From assembly GCA_965230215.1 (NCBI GenBank), contig CBDDKN010000001.1, forward strand, positions 2,373,620 to 2,437,619: a stretch of DNA of 64,000 bases. The letters are read 5' to 3'. Positions within the stretch are counted from its first letter, which is position 1, and every line of letters begins with the position of its first letter. The position numbers and the translations under genes were made by a program. Source of the stretch: RFSX01 sp965230215. GTDB taxonomy: Bacteria; Bacteroidota; Bacteroidia; Chitinophagales; Saprospiraceae. Under the pieces are notes generated by a model. The model saw only the letters and a program-made list of their open reading frames with translations, had not been told where the DNA came from and made no database searches. Below, piece by piece: positions 44,582-53,486 of this stretch.

Positions 44582-46486
44582 ATGTTCCTTAGAACAGCCA
44601 TTATTTTTATTACAGCTTTTGTTTTTATTATTCCTGTCGCTTTTACTCAGTATAATTTTGACACTTCTCTAATACCTGAAGAATTGCTCAAAGGCTGCCA
44701 TTCTGTGGTTAGGTTTGATAAAACATATGTTGAATTCAAAAGTGCGGATAAGCTTATCGTACAGAGAGAACGGGCCCTGACAGTTTTTAAAGATGATCAC
44801 AAAGACCTGTTAAATTTAAGTTTGCTATATAAGAAAGGCAGTGAATCTATCAAGGATGTAACGCTGGAGTATTATGATGCTCGAGGCAATAAGTTATCAT
44901 CGATCAAAGAAAACAAACTCGACGATTATGCCAGATATGATGGCTACTCAATGATTAGTGACTTCAGGTCTCTCAACTATGATTATAAGACAATTGATTA
45001 TCCTGTTACTATCTATTATAAGTATACAAAGGTTTCAAAAAATGGCTGGATTCCACTTTGGCACCCTATCACCGCATACAAACAATCCTTACATTTCTCA
45101 GATTATAAACTGATAAACGAAAGTGATGCAATTATAGAAACCAAGGAATTTGCCCCGCCTAATATCTCGTTTGACAAATATGACGATCTCCATTATTCAA
45201 TGGAAAATATAAATGTGTTGTATAAGGAAAAGTACGCCCCAACAGACAGTATTTTTCCTAATGTGTTTTTTAGAGCCAATCAATTTAGCTATGAAGGAAT
45301 AAAAGGCACTTTTAACAGTTGGAATGAGCTTGGTAAGTGGATATATGAAGGCCTGCTGGCGCATAAGGATATGGACAGGAATGAGCTAAAGGAAGTGGTC
45401 AGACCTTTTATTTCCAATCCAGATGATAAAATAACTACTGCTAAAGAGATATACAACTACATAAAAGAAAATACACGGTATATAAGTATTGGTCTGGATG
45501 AAGGCGGTCTTGTTCCAATGGATCCTAAAAAAGTCAATGAACTTAAATATGGTGATTGTAAAGCCTTGAGTTTTTATACTCATAAACTTCTGGGGGCTTA
45601 TGACATCCATAGTGATTACGTTATAGTAGAAGCCGGGTCAGACAAAAAAGTATCATTTGACGAAGACTTTTACAGTGTGGAACAAGGCAACCATATCATA
45701 CTGAGAATCACGGAGGATCAAGACACATTCTGGATAGATTGTACCATGCATGAGAGTCCCTTTGGATTTCTAGGCAGCTTTACAGATGATCGCAGTGTGC
45801 TTGCAGTAGATGAAACAGGTGGAGAGATAGCAAAGACACCCAATTACGGTATTGAATTAAATAGCAATAAAACAAATATTATAATTGACAAGAGTGATAA
45901 TGATTCATACAGCCTTTCATATGAATCGGTAAACAAAGGAATTGGATATAATAAGTACAAGTATCTCTCACGGTTAGAGAATAGCGACTTAAAAGATTTC
46001 TTCCTTGATCAGTTTAAAAATATCAAGTCTGTTTCGTTGGATAATTCTGAATTTGAATTTGATGAGGATTCCATTTCGGTTATCAACAAAGCAGAGCTTA
46101 GTTTTAAAAGCTTTTATCAGACCCTGGGTGATTATCTATTGTTTCCTGTAGGCATCTATGATCTAAAGGTTCCATATCTTCCTAAGGATAAAAAACGGGT
46201 CTATCCGATACAATTTGAACGCTCATTTCAGAACGCTTATAAGGTAAAAATTAAGATTCCGGAATCCTATGACTTTGTCGAAACTATTGAAGATTATATC
46301 CTTGAATCTGATTACGGTTTCTATTCACTAAAAATATCAACCGAAGGGGAGTATTTGATATACGCGCATAAATTCATACTTAACGAAGGCTGTTATCCAG
46401 CTGAAGAATACAAAGCAATAAAGCACTTTCTTGACACCATACGCAAAAAGGAACGACTTGAACTCACATTTCAAAAGAAGACCTAA
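44582..46486 (+). CDS. DUF3857 / transglutaminase-like exported protein
   Basis: 634 residues. Signal peptide MFLRTAIIFITAFVFIIPVA. The DUF3857 domain spans about 55-220; a transglutaminase-like core follows (about 285-420) with Cys in LKYGDCKALSFYTHKLLG, His in GNHIILRI and Asp in FWIDCTMHESPFG, so a Cys-His-Asp triad may be intact. The C-terminal part is a beta domain. Such proteins are widespread in Bacteroidota and of unknown substrate; they may cross-link or cleave peptides in the periplasm. A second family member starts one base after its stop. Confidence 0.87.
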   Translation: MFLRTAIIFITAFVFIIPVAFTQYNFDTSLIPEELLKGCHSVVRFDKTYVEFKSADKLIVQRERALTVFKDDHKDLLNLSLLYKKGSESIKDVTLEYYDARGNKLSSIKENKLDDYARYDGYSMISDFRSLNYDYKTIDYPVTIYYKYTKVSKNGWIPLWHPITAYKQSLHFSDYKLINESDAIIETKEFAPPNISFDKYDDLHYSMENINVLYKEKYAPTDSIFPNVFFRANQFSYEGIKGTFNSWNELGKWIYEGLLAHKDMDRNELKEVVRPFISNPDDKITTAKEIYNYIKENTRYISIGLDEGGLVPMDPKKVNELKYGDCKALSFYTHKLLGAYDIHSDYVIVEAGSDKKVSFDEDFYSVEQGNHIILRITEDQDTFWIDCTMHESPFGFLGSFTDDRSVLAVDETGGEIAKTPNYGIELNSNKTNIIIDKSDNDSYSLSYESVNKGIGYNKYKYLSRLENSDLKDFFLDQFKNIKSVSLDNSEFEFDEDSISVINKAELSFKSFYQTLGDYLLFPVGIYDLKVPYLPKDKKRVYPIQFERSFQNAYKVKIKIPESYDFVETIEDYILESDYGFYSLKISTEGEYLIYAHKFILNEGCYPAEEYKAIKHFLDTIRKKERLELTFQKKT

Positions 46487-46487
46487 A

Positions 46488-48473
46488 ATGAAAACGATCA
46501 CCACATTATTTGTAATTCTAATTCTATCAACAGGCGCTTTTTCTCAAGTAAAGTTACCAAAAGTAACAAAAGAAGACTTACGTCAAAGCGTACATAAAAT
46601 TGACTCGACAGCTGAAGCTGCATATATGTTCAGGGGTGTTCGTGTCGAATACAATTTTAAAGGAAATAGTCAGGAATTAAATTTAATATATAAATTTCGA
46701 ATTAAAATATTTGAGTCTTCTGGAGAGGATTATGCCGAATTTAGTATACCACTATACTCTTCCGGTTCAGATGATGAAGAGATTAGAAAAGTTAAGGCGG
46801 TAACCTATAATCTTGAAGGAGATAAAATAGTAGAGACGAAACTTGAGAAACGTGATATTTACGAAGAAAAAACTGCCGACTTTTTACGTCAAATTAAATT
46901 TGCCATGCCAAATGTAAAACCCGGTAGTATTATTGATGTAAACTATACTGTATACTCTCCGTTCCTTTACACCATTCCAAAGTGGTATTTTCAATCATGG
47001 ATCCCGGTTGATTATTCAAGATTTGAGCTTCTTGCACCCAGACCATTTAGCTTAACCCCAATTGCTTCAGGTTTGATCCCTTTAGAAAGTAAAGAAGAAC
47101 AAGTGCTTACCTCATGGGGTAAAACAAATATGCTTTCTTATGAAGTCAAAGATGTTCCAGCTATTAAAGAAGATGAATATGTCTTAAATGAAAATGACTA
47201 CAGAACCGGAATTAAATATGAAATATATTCTCTGACTTATAATACAGGCGAAGTAGAGTACTTTTCGAAGGACTGGAAAACAATTGGAAATAACCTGCTT
47301 GAATCAAAGTACTTTGGTTCACAAGTCGATCAGAAGCTAAAGGACTTAAATGATGTAGTAGATGGAGTAAAATCGCTTTCTACAGAACAAGAAAAGGCGC
47401 AATACATCTATGATTACATAATTCAAAATTTTCGATGGAATAAGGAATATGGAATATTTGTAGATAATGGCATAAAGAATCTTATAAAAACAGGCTCGGG
47501 AAATATTGCAGAGATAAATCTACTATTAACCAATCTTTTAAATAAGGCCGGAATTTCAGCAAGGCCTATGTTAACCAAATACAGGTTCAATGGTATTCTA
47601 AACCCGTATTATCCAAGCAGATCTGAGCTCAACTATGTCTTCGTGTCTGCAGATATTGATGGCAAAGAAATATATATGGATGCCAGTTCCCAGTATTTGC
47701 CGATGGGAACCATTCCGATTCGCTCTTTAAACATCTATGCGCTTAAGGTTCAGAAAGATGCTTCCAATGTGGTAAACATGAGCAATAATAATCTATATCA
47801 ATCAGTTCAGATGCATAACATTAACCTTGATGAAGAGGATGATTGTCTGATGGTTGACTCGCATACAAGACTTGCCAAATATGCTTCAACAAAATTTAGA
47901 ATCAATGCCAGTGAGTTTGAGAATGAAGAAGACAATCAAAATGTCGAAAATGTAAACTATGGAGACGATGATCTTGAGGAAGAGGATGAAGAATATGAGG
48001 AAATCCGAGAAGATGTATTTGAAATAGATACTGTTGAAGGATTTGAAGATATATACAAGCCAGTCAGCTATTCTTCCCATGAAATAAAATACAATACACA
48101 CAAAAGGTTAGGAAATAAAATATTCATCAATGCCTCATTTGGTTATGGCTTGGATGAAAACCCTTTTGAAGAAAAGTCAAGAGAATTTCCTGTCTTCTAT
48201 AATCAGCTTTCAAAAATCAGGAGGATTATAAACTTTGAAATTCCCGAAGGATATAAGTTGGCATCTTACCCTGAAAAATTATCAATCGGGACTTCAAACA
48301 AAAAAATAAGCTTTATATATGATCCTAAAGTTCTCGACAATAAATTAAGTATTACTTACTATTTACATATTGGCAGTGATGTAATTCTACCAACTGAATA
48401 CTCTGACATAGTCGATATTTATGATAAAATAATAGCCAAACAAGAGGAACAAATAGTCCTCGAAAAAATTTAA
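46488..48473 (+). CDS. DUF3857 / transglutaminase-like protein, catalytic Cys missing
   Basis: 661 residues from the ATG one base after the previous stop; signal peptide MKTITTLFVILILSTGAFSQ. DUF3857 region at about 40-210 and transglutaminase-like fold at about 290-400. Where the neighbour has YGDCKA, this one reads GSGNIAEINLLLTNLLNKAG, so the catalytic Cys is absent and it is probably not an active transglutaminase. A very acidic stretch lies near 490-515 (DDLEEEDEEYEEIREDVFEI). The stop overlaps by four bases the convergent ferric-reductase-like gene. Likely works with its neighbour as a pair in the envelope. Confidence 0.85.
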   Translation: MKTITTLFVILILSTGAFSQVKLPKVTKEDLRQSVHKIDSTAEAAYMFRGVRVEYNFKGNSQELNLIYKFRIKIFESSGEDYAEFSIPLYSSGSDDEEIRKVKAVTYNLEGDKIVETKLEKRDIYEEKTADFLRQIKFAMPNVKPGSIIDVNYTVYSPFLYTIPKWYFQSWIPVDYSRFELLAPRPFSLTPIASGLIPLESKEEQVLTSWGKTNMLSYEVKDVPAIKEDEYVLNENDYRTGIKYEIYSLTYNTGEVEYFSKDWKTIGNNLLESKYFGSQVDQKLKDLNDVVDGVKSLSTEQEKAQYIYDYIIQNFRWNKEYGIFVDNGIKNLIKTGSGNIAEINLLLTNLLNKAGISARPMLTKYRFNGILNPYYPSRSELNYVFVSADIDGKEIYMDASSQYLPMGTIPIRSLNIYALKVQKDASNVVNMSNNNLYQSVQMHNINLDEEDDCLMVDSHTRLAKYASTKFRINASEFENEEDNQNVENVNYGDDDLEEEDEEYEEIREDVFEIDTVEGFEDIYKPVSYSSHEIKYNTHKRLGNKIFINASFGYGLDENPFEEKSREFPVFYNQLSKIRRIINFEIPEGYKLASYPEKLSIGTSNKKISFIYDPKVLDNKLSITYYLHIGSDVILPTEYSDIVDIYDKIIAKQEEQIVLEKI

Positions 48474-49069
48474 CTTCTAACAGAATTTCGACGATACATA
48501 CGGTGGATTCCTTTAAGTATTCTTAATACCATGGCCATAACTATAATGGCAAACAAGAGATACTCTTCGCCCTTATTCACTACACTCTTGAAATAAGATC
48601 TGAAGAAAATAATCCATATCCAATAACTGCCAATTGTATGTAAAAGGATCCACTGTTTGTTAGTGATCAGTTTCTTAAACTTAGGGAATGTTGTAAGGGC
48701 CATCAGATACATAAACACATAGGCCATACCTCCTCCTATCAAAGAGCTTGTCTTGGCCAGCGTGAATACAGGATGAAAAACTTGCTGGAGGAGAATTAGA
48801 AAAATTAAATGAGCCGTATGAAAGACAGCAAAACACAAACCTATTCTCGGTCTCCATTCTAACAGCTTGGCTGAATACTTTCCTTTGATCAAATGATGAA
48901 TTGCAGATGCTGAAAAAGCCAAACTGAAAAAACAGACACTTAACTTGGCCGACCACCGTATATAAATACGGAGACGATCCTCAGAATAATCATCACTAAG
49001 GCCTATTATTGCGAGCAATGCAATTACCAGAGATAGGCTGGTTATTAATTTTATATAATCGCGTGTCAT
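48470..49069 (-). CDS. Ferric-reductase-like membrane protein
   Basis: 199 residues with five or six transmembrane helices. His residues placed for two hemes are seen in SASAIHHLIKG, FHTAHLIFL and ILLHTIGSYWIW, the layout of the ferric reductase-like transmembrane domain (MsrQ/YedZ type). No flavin or NAD domain is attached, and no MsrP gene is next to it, so the electron partner is unknown. The 3' end overlaps the preceding convergent gene by 4 bases. Inner membrane. Confidence 0.8.
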   Translation of the reverse strand: MTRDYIKLITSLSLVIALLAIIGLSDDYSEDRLRIYIRWSAKLSVCFFSLAFSASAIHHLIKGKYSAKLLEWRPRIGLCFAVFHTAHLIFLILLQQVFHPVFTLAKTSSLIGGGMAYVFMYLMALTTFPKFKKLITNKQWILLHTIGSYWIWIIFFRSYFKSVVNKGEEYLLFAIIVMAMVLRILKGIHRMYRRNSVRS

Positions 49070-49100
49070 AAAAAAAGGCCTGACACAGTGGCCAGGCCGG
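49070..49100 (-). terminator. Intrinsic terminator between PDZ and ferric-reductase-like genes
   Basis: GGCCTG (49077-49082) pairs with CAGGCC (49093-49098); on the minus strand seven T follow. It ends the PDZ-protein transcript directly before the start codon of the next minus-strand gene. Confidence 0.78.
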
Positions 49101-49108
49101 GTTTATTT

Positions 49109-50119
49109 TTAATCAGTTGCGGCGGCGCCAGAATTTTTGATGGCCAACGCAAAGCATATTGGGACAAGTCCCAAACTTAGAAATACATAATCTTCACCAG
49201 GCAACACTGTCGTTGGAGAGATATTACCAATAATGATATAAATAAGTATAGGTAATAATCCTACGATAGACCCCCAGAATAACATGGATAATCCAGAACT
49301 GCTTCTCGTGGCTGCATCAGCTGCCAAATATCTTCTTACAAGTAGCACAACTGAACCACCGAAATAGAAAACAATAAACAGCAAGAATAACATATCTACA
49401 GTGGTATTCAGACTGCTAGTTGACTTTGGCTCAAATATATTTAGTCCAATAATAATTACACTCATAATGATAGCTGGAGCAAAAAGCATCAAGCTTGCAT
49501 TCTTTTTCTCCATGAATTTACTCTTCTCAGGAAAATGCATCAAAAAGACAAATAGCAGGGCAAAACCAAACAGGAAGAAACTTGTAAAGATTGAATTCAC
49601 TACATCTCTTATTGCAGGATCAGCAATATATGGCCGTCCCAAAAAGGCGGTTGCGAACGCCAAAGCAAACAGGGCAAATAAGAATGAAGACCAATTTGTC
49701 TTACTTCTATAAGCCCATAGACCCATTAACAAGTATATAAGCCCTACGAACCATCCTACCTTGCTTATCATGCTATCTGTTCCGGATTGTGCGGCATAAG
49801 TCAGTTCCATTGTAAGCTCTTCGCCATTTCTATCAATGACAAACTCTCTGGTCTCTCCTACCTTAGCTCTTGGCATGGCGTCCCAGGAACTTGCGTCTCG
49901 AACATCTAATCCATTGATGGTTTTTAATTGATCTCCTACCTGCATTCCAGCCGCATCGGCAGGGCTTCCATCTTCCACTCTTGTTACTTTGAAATCATTG
50001 TTTGCATATCCTAGATAAGTGTTGTTGCTTATGTCCATGAATCCGAAAACTCCCAGGATCAGCAATAGGATAGCAATCCCATACACCAGATTGGTGTGCA
50101 TTGGTTTAATTGTTGACAT
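49109..50119 (-). CDS. PDZ-domain membrane protein
   Basis: 336 residues. One N-terminal transmembrane helix (about 12-28), a PDZ domain in the periplasm (about 30-110, VTRVEDGSPADAAGMQVGDQ and INGLDVRDASSWDAM), then six or seven transmembrane helices (about 120-330). No protease domain and no GHKL/His-kinase domain is seen. PDZ plus multi-pass membrane architecture is found in sensor and processing proteins; no specific role is assigned. Separate transcription is likely, given the terminator that follows. Confidence 0.8.
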   Translation of the reverse strand: MSTIKPMHTNLVYGIAILLLILGVFGFMDISNNTYLGYANNDFKVTRVEDGSPADAAGMQVGDQLKTINGLDVRDASSWDAMPRAKVGETREFVIDRNGEELTMELTYAAQSGTDSMISKVGWFVGLIYLLMGLWAYRSKTNWSSFLFALFALAFATAFLGRPYIADPAIRDVVNSIFTSFFLFGFALLFVFLMHFPEKSKFMEKKNASLMLFAPAIIMSVIIIGLNIFEPKSTSSLNTTVDMLFLLFIVFYFGGSVVLLVRRYLAADAATRSSSGLSMLFWGSIVGLLPILIYIIIGNISPTTVLPGEDYVFLSLGLVPICFALAIKNSGAAATD

Positions 50120-50190
50120 TTCGTTTGTTTTAAGTTAGTTAATACGTTTGTTACATGTAAAATACTGATTTCTAGGTATTAATAGATATG

Positions 50191-50228
50191 AAAACAAAAA
50201 ACCCTTTCCACATAATCGTGAAAAGGGT
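50191..50228 (-). terminator. Terminator after small lipoprotein gene
   Basis: ACCCTTTCCAC and GTGAAAAGGGT (50201-50228, one mismatch), followed on the minus strand by a T-rich tract. Confidence 0.75.
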
Positions 50229-50253
50229 CGATGTGTATCTAGTATAAGTCTAT

Positions 50254-50739
50254 CTAAGGCGTAGATCTTTCGTAGGCAAAGCCTCCTAATCTTCCTTGAG
50301 ACCAAGATGTAAATCTTATGTCTATGTAGATGTTTTCTTCAACGAGTCTTAAGACGAGGTCTTCACCAACTATACTTTTCGGTTCTCCCACTGCAGTTCT
50401 GAATCTTTGAAAGTTTAAACTTTCTAGATTATCTGTAGTTCCGATGGCCCATTCTGTTCCTGCAGGACTATTGGCCTTGTCAGAAGAGCTTTCAGAAACC
50501 GCATTGAATATCTGTCCGCCATCGTTACCTCTTGTAAGAGCAACAAGGGCTGTAATGTTGTCTTGATTTTCCTCCAAGCTTGGATCGGATCCCTCCAATT
50601 TTTCAAAAGAGATACTTGGACCACTCCAAATGACAACCGTCGGGTCATTAGGGTCAATATTTCCCGGTGGTGTTTCGTCATCACTACATGACCACAAACC
50701 CACCATCAATAATAAAAAGCTGTACTTGATTAAACGCAT
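50254..50739 (-). CDS. Small lipoprotein of unknown function
   Basis: 161 residues from the ATG giving MRLIKYSFLLLMVGLWSCSD, with the lipobox Cys at 18; the frame is open eight codons further upstream. The mature part starts with an Asp/Pro-rich linker (DDETPPGNIDPNDPTVVIWSG) read here up to 20 residues, then a beta-rich domain ending RLGGFAYERSTP. No family recognised. Surface or periplasmic location expected. Stands alone between two short gaps. Confidence 0.8.
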   Translation of the reverse strand: MRLIKYSFLLLMVGLWSCSDDETPPGNIDPNDPTVVIWSGPSISFEKLEGSDPSLEENQDNITALVALTRGNDGGQIFNAVSESSSDKANSPAGTEWAIGTTDNLESLNFQRFRTAVGEPKSIVGEDLVLRLVEENIYIDIRFTSWSQGRLGGFAYERSTP

Positions 50740-50818
50740 GATATTTTTTTTATTTAAAAACACCCTGCAAGGATAAAATGTTTAGCAGACCAGCAGATGA
50801 AGTGCTAATTGTATAAGC

Positions 50819-51217
50819 TTACTCTTCCTCGCTGCTATCCAACAAACCTTTTTCATGAAGTGTATTGAACCACTTGATTACCTTTTTCATGTCTTTGAGT
50901 GACACCTTGTCTTCATCATATTCCGGAAGAATTGATTCAAAGTATTCCTCGATGACATGTTGCTCAGATTTCAAGTCTACCGGAGGTGTGTCTTCCAGTT
51001 TGGACTTCATACTTGAAAACACATCGGCCAATGGTGAAGTATCCTCAAGTGTATATATCGCAACCGTACCCAGCGGCGTAAATTGATGCTTCCTAACCGA
51101 GTAAAACTTAGACTTACCGGAATCAAGTGATTCCAATACCAATCCGTTATTCCTGCTGGCAACCAATCTGAATAATCCTGGTTCCGAGCTCACTGCCACA
51201 AAGGGTTCTAAATTCAT
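50819..51217 (-). CDS. DUF5606-type protein
   Basis: 132 residues. Starts MNLEPFVAVSSEPGLFRLVA, with the conserved pattern NGLVLESLDSGKSKFYSVRK and, in the C-terminal half, a small helical region (DMKKVIKWFNTLHEKGLL). This matches the DUF5606 family of Bacteroidota, unknown function, soluble. It is the third gene of the tyrA - DAHP synthase operon (39 bases after the synthase), so expression may follow aromatic amino acid supply. Confidence 0.82.
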   Translation of the reverse strand: MNLEPFVAVSSEPGLFRLVASRNNGLVLESLDSGKSKFYSVRKHQFTPLGTVAIYTLEDTSPLADVFSSMKSKLEDTPPVDLKSEQHVIEEYFESILPEYDEDKVSLKDMKKVIKWFNTLHEKGLLDSSEEE

Positions 51218-51256
51218 ATTAAAATTTGAGGCACAAAATATCCAATATCGACAATA

Positions 51257-52378
51257 TTACATAGGGCTTTCACCGTCAAGTTTCTTGATAATTTTGTCTT
51301 GCTGATCTATACTCTCATCGTGAACAGCACTGATGTATTTGATAATGAATTCTTTGCTCAATCCTGATTTAGCAGCCTGATCAGTGGACTTGCCTATGAT
51401 ATCGTTCCATCTTTTATCCTGATAGATGGTCATGTTGTTCTCCTTTTTGTAAGCGCCGATATCTCTTGCAACAGCCATTCTATTGGAGAGCAAATTGATA
51501 ATCTCCTCATCGATATGGTCTATGACTTCACGCATTTGATCCAACTTACTCTGTAGCCTGAAGTTATCCTCAAAGTCATGTCTTAATTTCATATCTGTGA
51601 TCATGGATCCAAACACTTCGGGCGTTATCTGCTGTTTGGCGTCACTCCATGCATTGTCAGGGTCGATATGAGATTCAATCATCAGACCATCATAATCAAG
51701 GTCCATTGCTTTCTGTCCAACATCCTGTAGGATATCTCTTCGACCACATATATGGCTTGGGTCACAAAGAATCGGAAGATCCGGATTAAGCCTCATGAAT
51801 TCAATGGCAATTTGCCATTGGGGTCTGTTTCTGTAATATTTTTCACCAAGATTTGAGAAACCACGGTGAATGGCGCCCAATTCTTTAACACCTGCCTTTC
51901 TCAGCCTCTCAATTCCACCATTCCATAGAGCCAAATCAGGATTGATGGGATTCTTTACAAGAACAGGAATATCTACACCTTTCAGCGCATCAGCAATCTC
52001 CTGTACAGCAAATGGGTTAACCGTCGTTCTGGCTCCAATCCAAAGAATATCTATCCCAAATTCAAGACAAAGGTCAACATGTGATCCTTTGGCGACTTCA
52101 ACAGTAACTGGAAATCCAGTAAGGTCTTTTACCTTTTTCATCCATGGTAGACCTTTTGTTCCTACACCTTCAAATGAACCCGGTTTGGTACGCGGTTTCC
52201 ATATGCCTGCTCGAAATATGTCAGACTTGCCTGTCTTCTTCAAACGCATAGCCGTCTCCAATACCTGTTCCTCGGTTTCAGCACTGCATGGCCCAGCGAT
52301 AACGATAGGCCTTTTATCCTTAGTCAGCCAACTTTCTCTTTTTTGTTTAATCTCAGTCATTTCTTTTACTTCACTCAT
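51257..52378 (-). CDS. Bifunctional 3-deoxy-7-phosphoheptulonate synthase / chorismate mutase
   Basis: 373 residues. The N-terminal 265 residues are a KDO8P-type DAHP synthase (RPIVIAGPCSAETEEQ, IFRAGIWKPRTKPGSFEGVG, KNPINPDLALW, ILCDPSHICGRR). The C-terminal 95 residues are an AroQ-type chorismate mutase (MREVIDHIDEEIINLLSNRM, VARDIGAYKKEN). The first activity opens the shikimate pathway, the second turns chorismate to prephenate. It lies 41 bases after tyrA in the same direction and is under the aromatic attenuator in front of tyrA. The fusion is usual for Bacteroidota. Confidence 0.95.
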   Translation of the reverse strand: MSEVKEMTEIKQKRESWLTKDKRPIVIAGPCSAETEEQVLETAMRLKKTGKSDIFRAGIWKPRTKPGSFEGVGTKGLPWMKKVKDLTGFPVTVEVAKGSHVDLCLEFGIDILWIGARTTVNPFAVQEIADALKGVDIPVLVKNPINPDLALWNGGIERLRKAGVKELGAIHRGFSNLGEKYYRNRPQWQIAIEFMRLNPDLPILCDPSHICGRRDILQDVGQKAMDLDYDGLMIESHIDPDNAWSDAKQQITPEVFGSMITDMKLRHDFEDNFRLQSKLDQMREVIDHIDEEIINLLSNRMAVARDIGAYKKENNMTIYQDKRWNDIIGKSTDQAAKSGLSKEFIIKYISAVHDESIDQQDKIIKKLDGESPM

Positions 52379-52419
52379 AATGTTCCTTATTTATATACCT
52401 CTTTTTGATCAATAATGTT

Positions 52420-53277
52420 TCATGATTTATTCAGCTTGATGCCGTTTAATACCCGTTTTATCTCGTTTGCTTCCGATATGGCCTCATACATTCCATCGAC
52501 ATCAATCTCATCAACCAAGACTTTGAAAGCCTGAACATGTTTTATATAGGCATCCAGAGCCTGAGAAAGATGGTCTTTATTCTTTGAAAAAATGGCCGCC
52601 CAGGTATGCGGGTTACACTTGGCCAGTCTTGCGGTAGAAGCAAAACCTGTACTGGCAAGGTTAAATATCTGCTTCTCATCCTTTTCTATATCCAATACAG
52701 TCTGACTCAGTGCAAATGAACTTACATGAGAGAGATGAGAGACAAAAGCCATGTGCTTATCATGCTCTGCTGCATTTAAAAAGTAGGATTTCATACCCAT
52801 TGATTCAAAAATATCGATGACCTGGTCCAGGGCATCTTGATCAGAAAGCGCATGTTCACAAATGATATTTTTCTTCCCATCAAACAAATCCAACAAAGCC
52901 GCCTCAGGGCCTGAATGCTCTGTCCCCGCTAAAGGGTGTGCAGCAACAAACCTATGTCGCTTCGGATGGTTGGCGACTGCATTACAGATCAATTCCTTTG
53001 TGGACCCAACATCAAAGACAATGTGCTCCTCATCAATCTTGTCAAGTAAAAGTGGAATTTTGGATTCGAGATGGTCAACGGGAATACAAACAGCTATCAC
53101 CTTAGCGTTATCAAGTGCATTCTCCAATGTCATGCCTTCATCTATAATTCCTAACTCTTCGGCCCGTGCAAGATGTGAAGTGTTTTTATCTACTCCAATT
53201 ACCCTATGACCTGCCCTTCTCAACTCTCTGGCAATGGACCCGCCTATTAATCCTGTTCCTATTACTGCAATATTCAT
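52420..53277 (-). CDS. tyrA: Prephenate dehydrogenase
   Basis: 285 residues from the ATG giving MNIAVIGTGLIGGSIARELR; an in-frame upstream start at 53325 would run through the terminator hairpin and is rejected. It oxidatively decarboxylates prephenate to 4-hydroxyphenylpyruvate for tyrosine synthesis. The NAD-binding GTGLIGGS is intact, and the TyrA-type His-Pro region HRFVAAHPLAGTEHSGPEAA is present. The start lies 13 bases after a terminator whose leader encodes an aromatic-rich peptide; read-through of that attenuator is what expresses this operon. Confidence 0.95.
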   Translation of the reverse strand: MNIAVIGTGLIGGSIARELRRAGHRVIGVDKNTSHLARAEELGIIDEGMTLENALDNAKVIAVCIPVDHLESKIPLLLDKIDEEHIVFDVGSTKELICNAVANHPKRHRFVAAHPLAGTEHSGPEAALLDLFDGKKNIICEHALSDQDALDQVIDIFESMGMKSYFLNAAEHDKHMAFVSHLSHVSSFALSQTVLDIEKDEKQIFNLASTGFASTARLAKCNPHTWAAIFSKNKDHLSQALDAYIKHVQAFKVLVDEIDVDGMYEAISEANEIKRVLNGIKLNKS

Positions 53278-53289
53278 ATCACTTAGTTG

Positions 53290-53321
53290 CAAAAAAAAAG
53301 TCCGGTACAAAATACCGGACT
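53290..53321 (-). terminator. Attenuator terminator in front of tyrA
   Basis: Perfect 9-bp stem AGTCCGGTA (53313-53321, minus strand) with TACCGGACT (53299-53307), 5-base loop, then nine T. It ends 13 bases before the tyrA ATG, so it sits within the tyrA leader. Confidence 0.9.
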
Positions 53322-53364
53322 CCATAATATATTCTATAAACTACAATATTATCAGAGCCCGGCA
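53299..53364 (-). promoter_or_regulatory. Transcription attenuator (antiterminator/terminator switch)
   Basis: Minus-strand segment TGCCGGGCT (53356-53364), at the end of the leader peptide coding sequence, can pair with all nine bases of the terminator 5' arm AGTCCGGTA (53313-53321), two of them as G-U. Pairing prevents the terminator. The ribosome would leave this segment free when stalled on the aromatic codons and cover it when it reaches the leader stop. Confidence 0.75.
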
Positions 53365-53411
53365 CTTGTCCAGAAATAGCTCCAATAGTTATATGTAGTA
53401 TTGTTAATCAT
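53352..53411 (-). CDS. Aromatic-rich leader peptide of tyrA operon
   Basis: A 19-codon open frame, ATG at 53411 to TGA at 53352: MINNTTYNYWSYFWTSAGL. Three Tyr, two Trp and one Phe lie within the eight residues YNYWSYFW. It precedes a switchable terminator and the tyrA - DAHP synthase/chorismate mutase operon, all on the minus strand. Its role would be to sense charged tRNA-Tyr, tRNA-Phe and tRNA-Trp by ribosome stalling. Too short for normal gene finders. No strong ribosome binding site is visible, which is usual in this phylum. Confidence 0.8.
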   Translation of the reverse strand: MINNTTYNYWSYFWTSAGL

Positions 53412-53486
53412 AAATTCATTATAAACCTAAACACTTTCCAGGTATTTATCAAAGCATTTTTTGAAAATTATCAGACAATTTCAAAA

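Noticed and set aside
53278..53325. Upstream start for tyrA at 53325
   Set aside because: The extra 16 codons are the terminator hairpin itself; the NAD-binding domain starts at the ATG at 53277.
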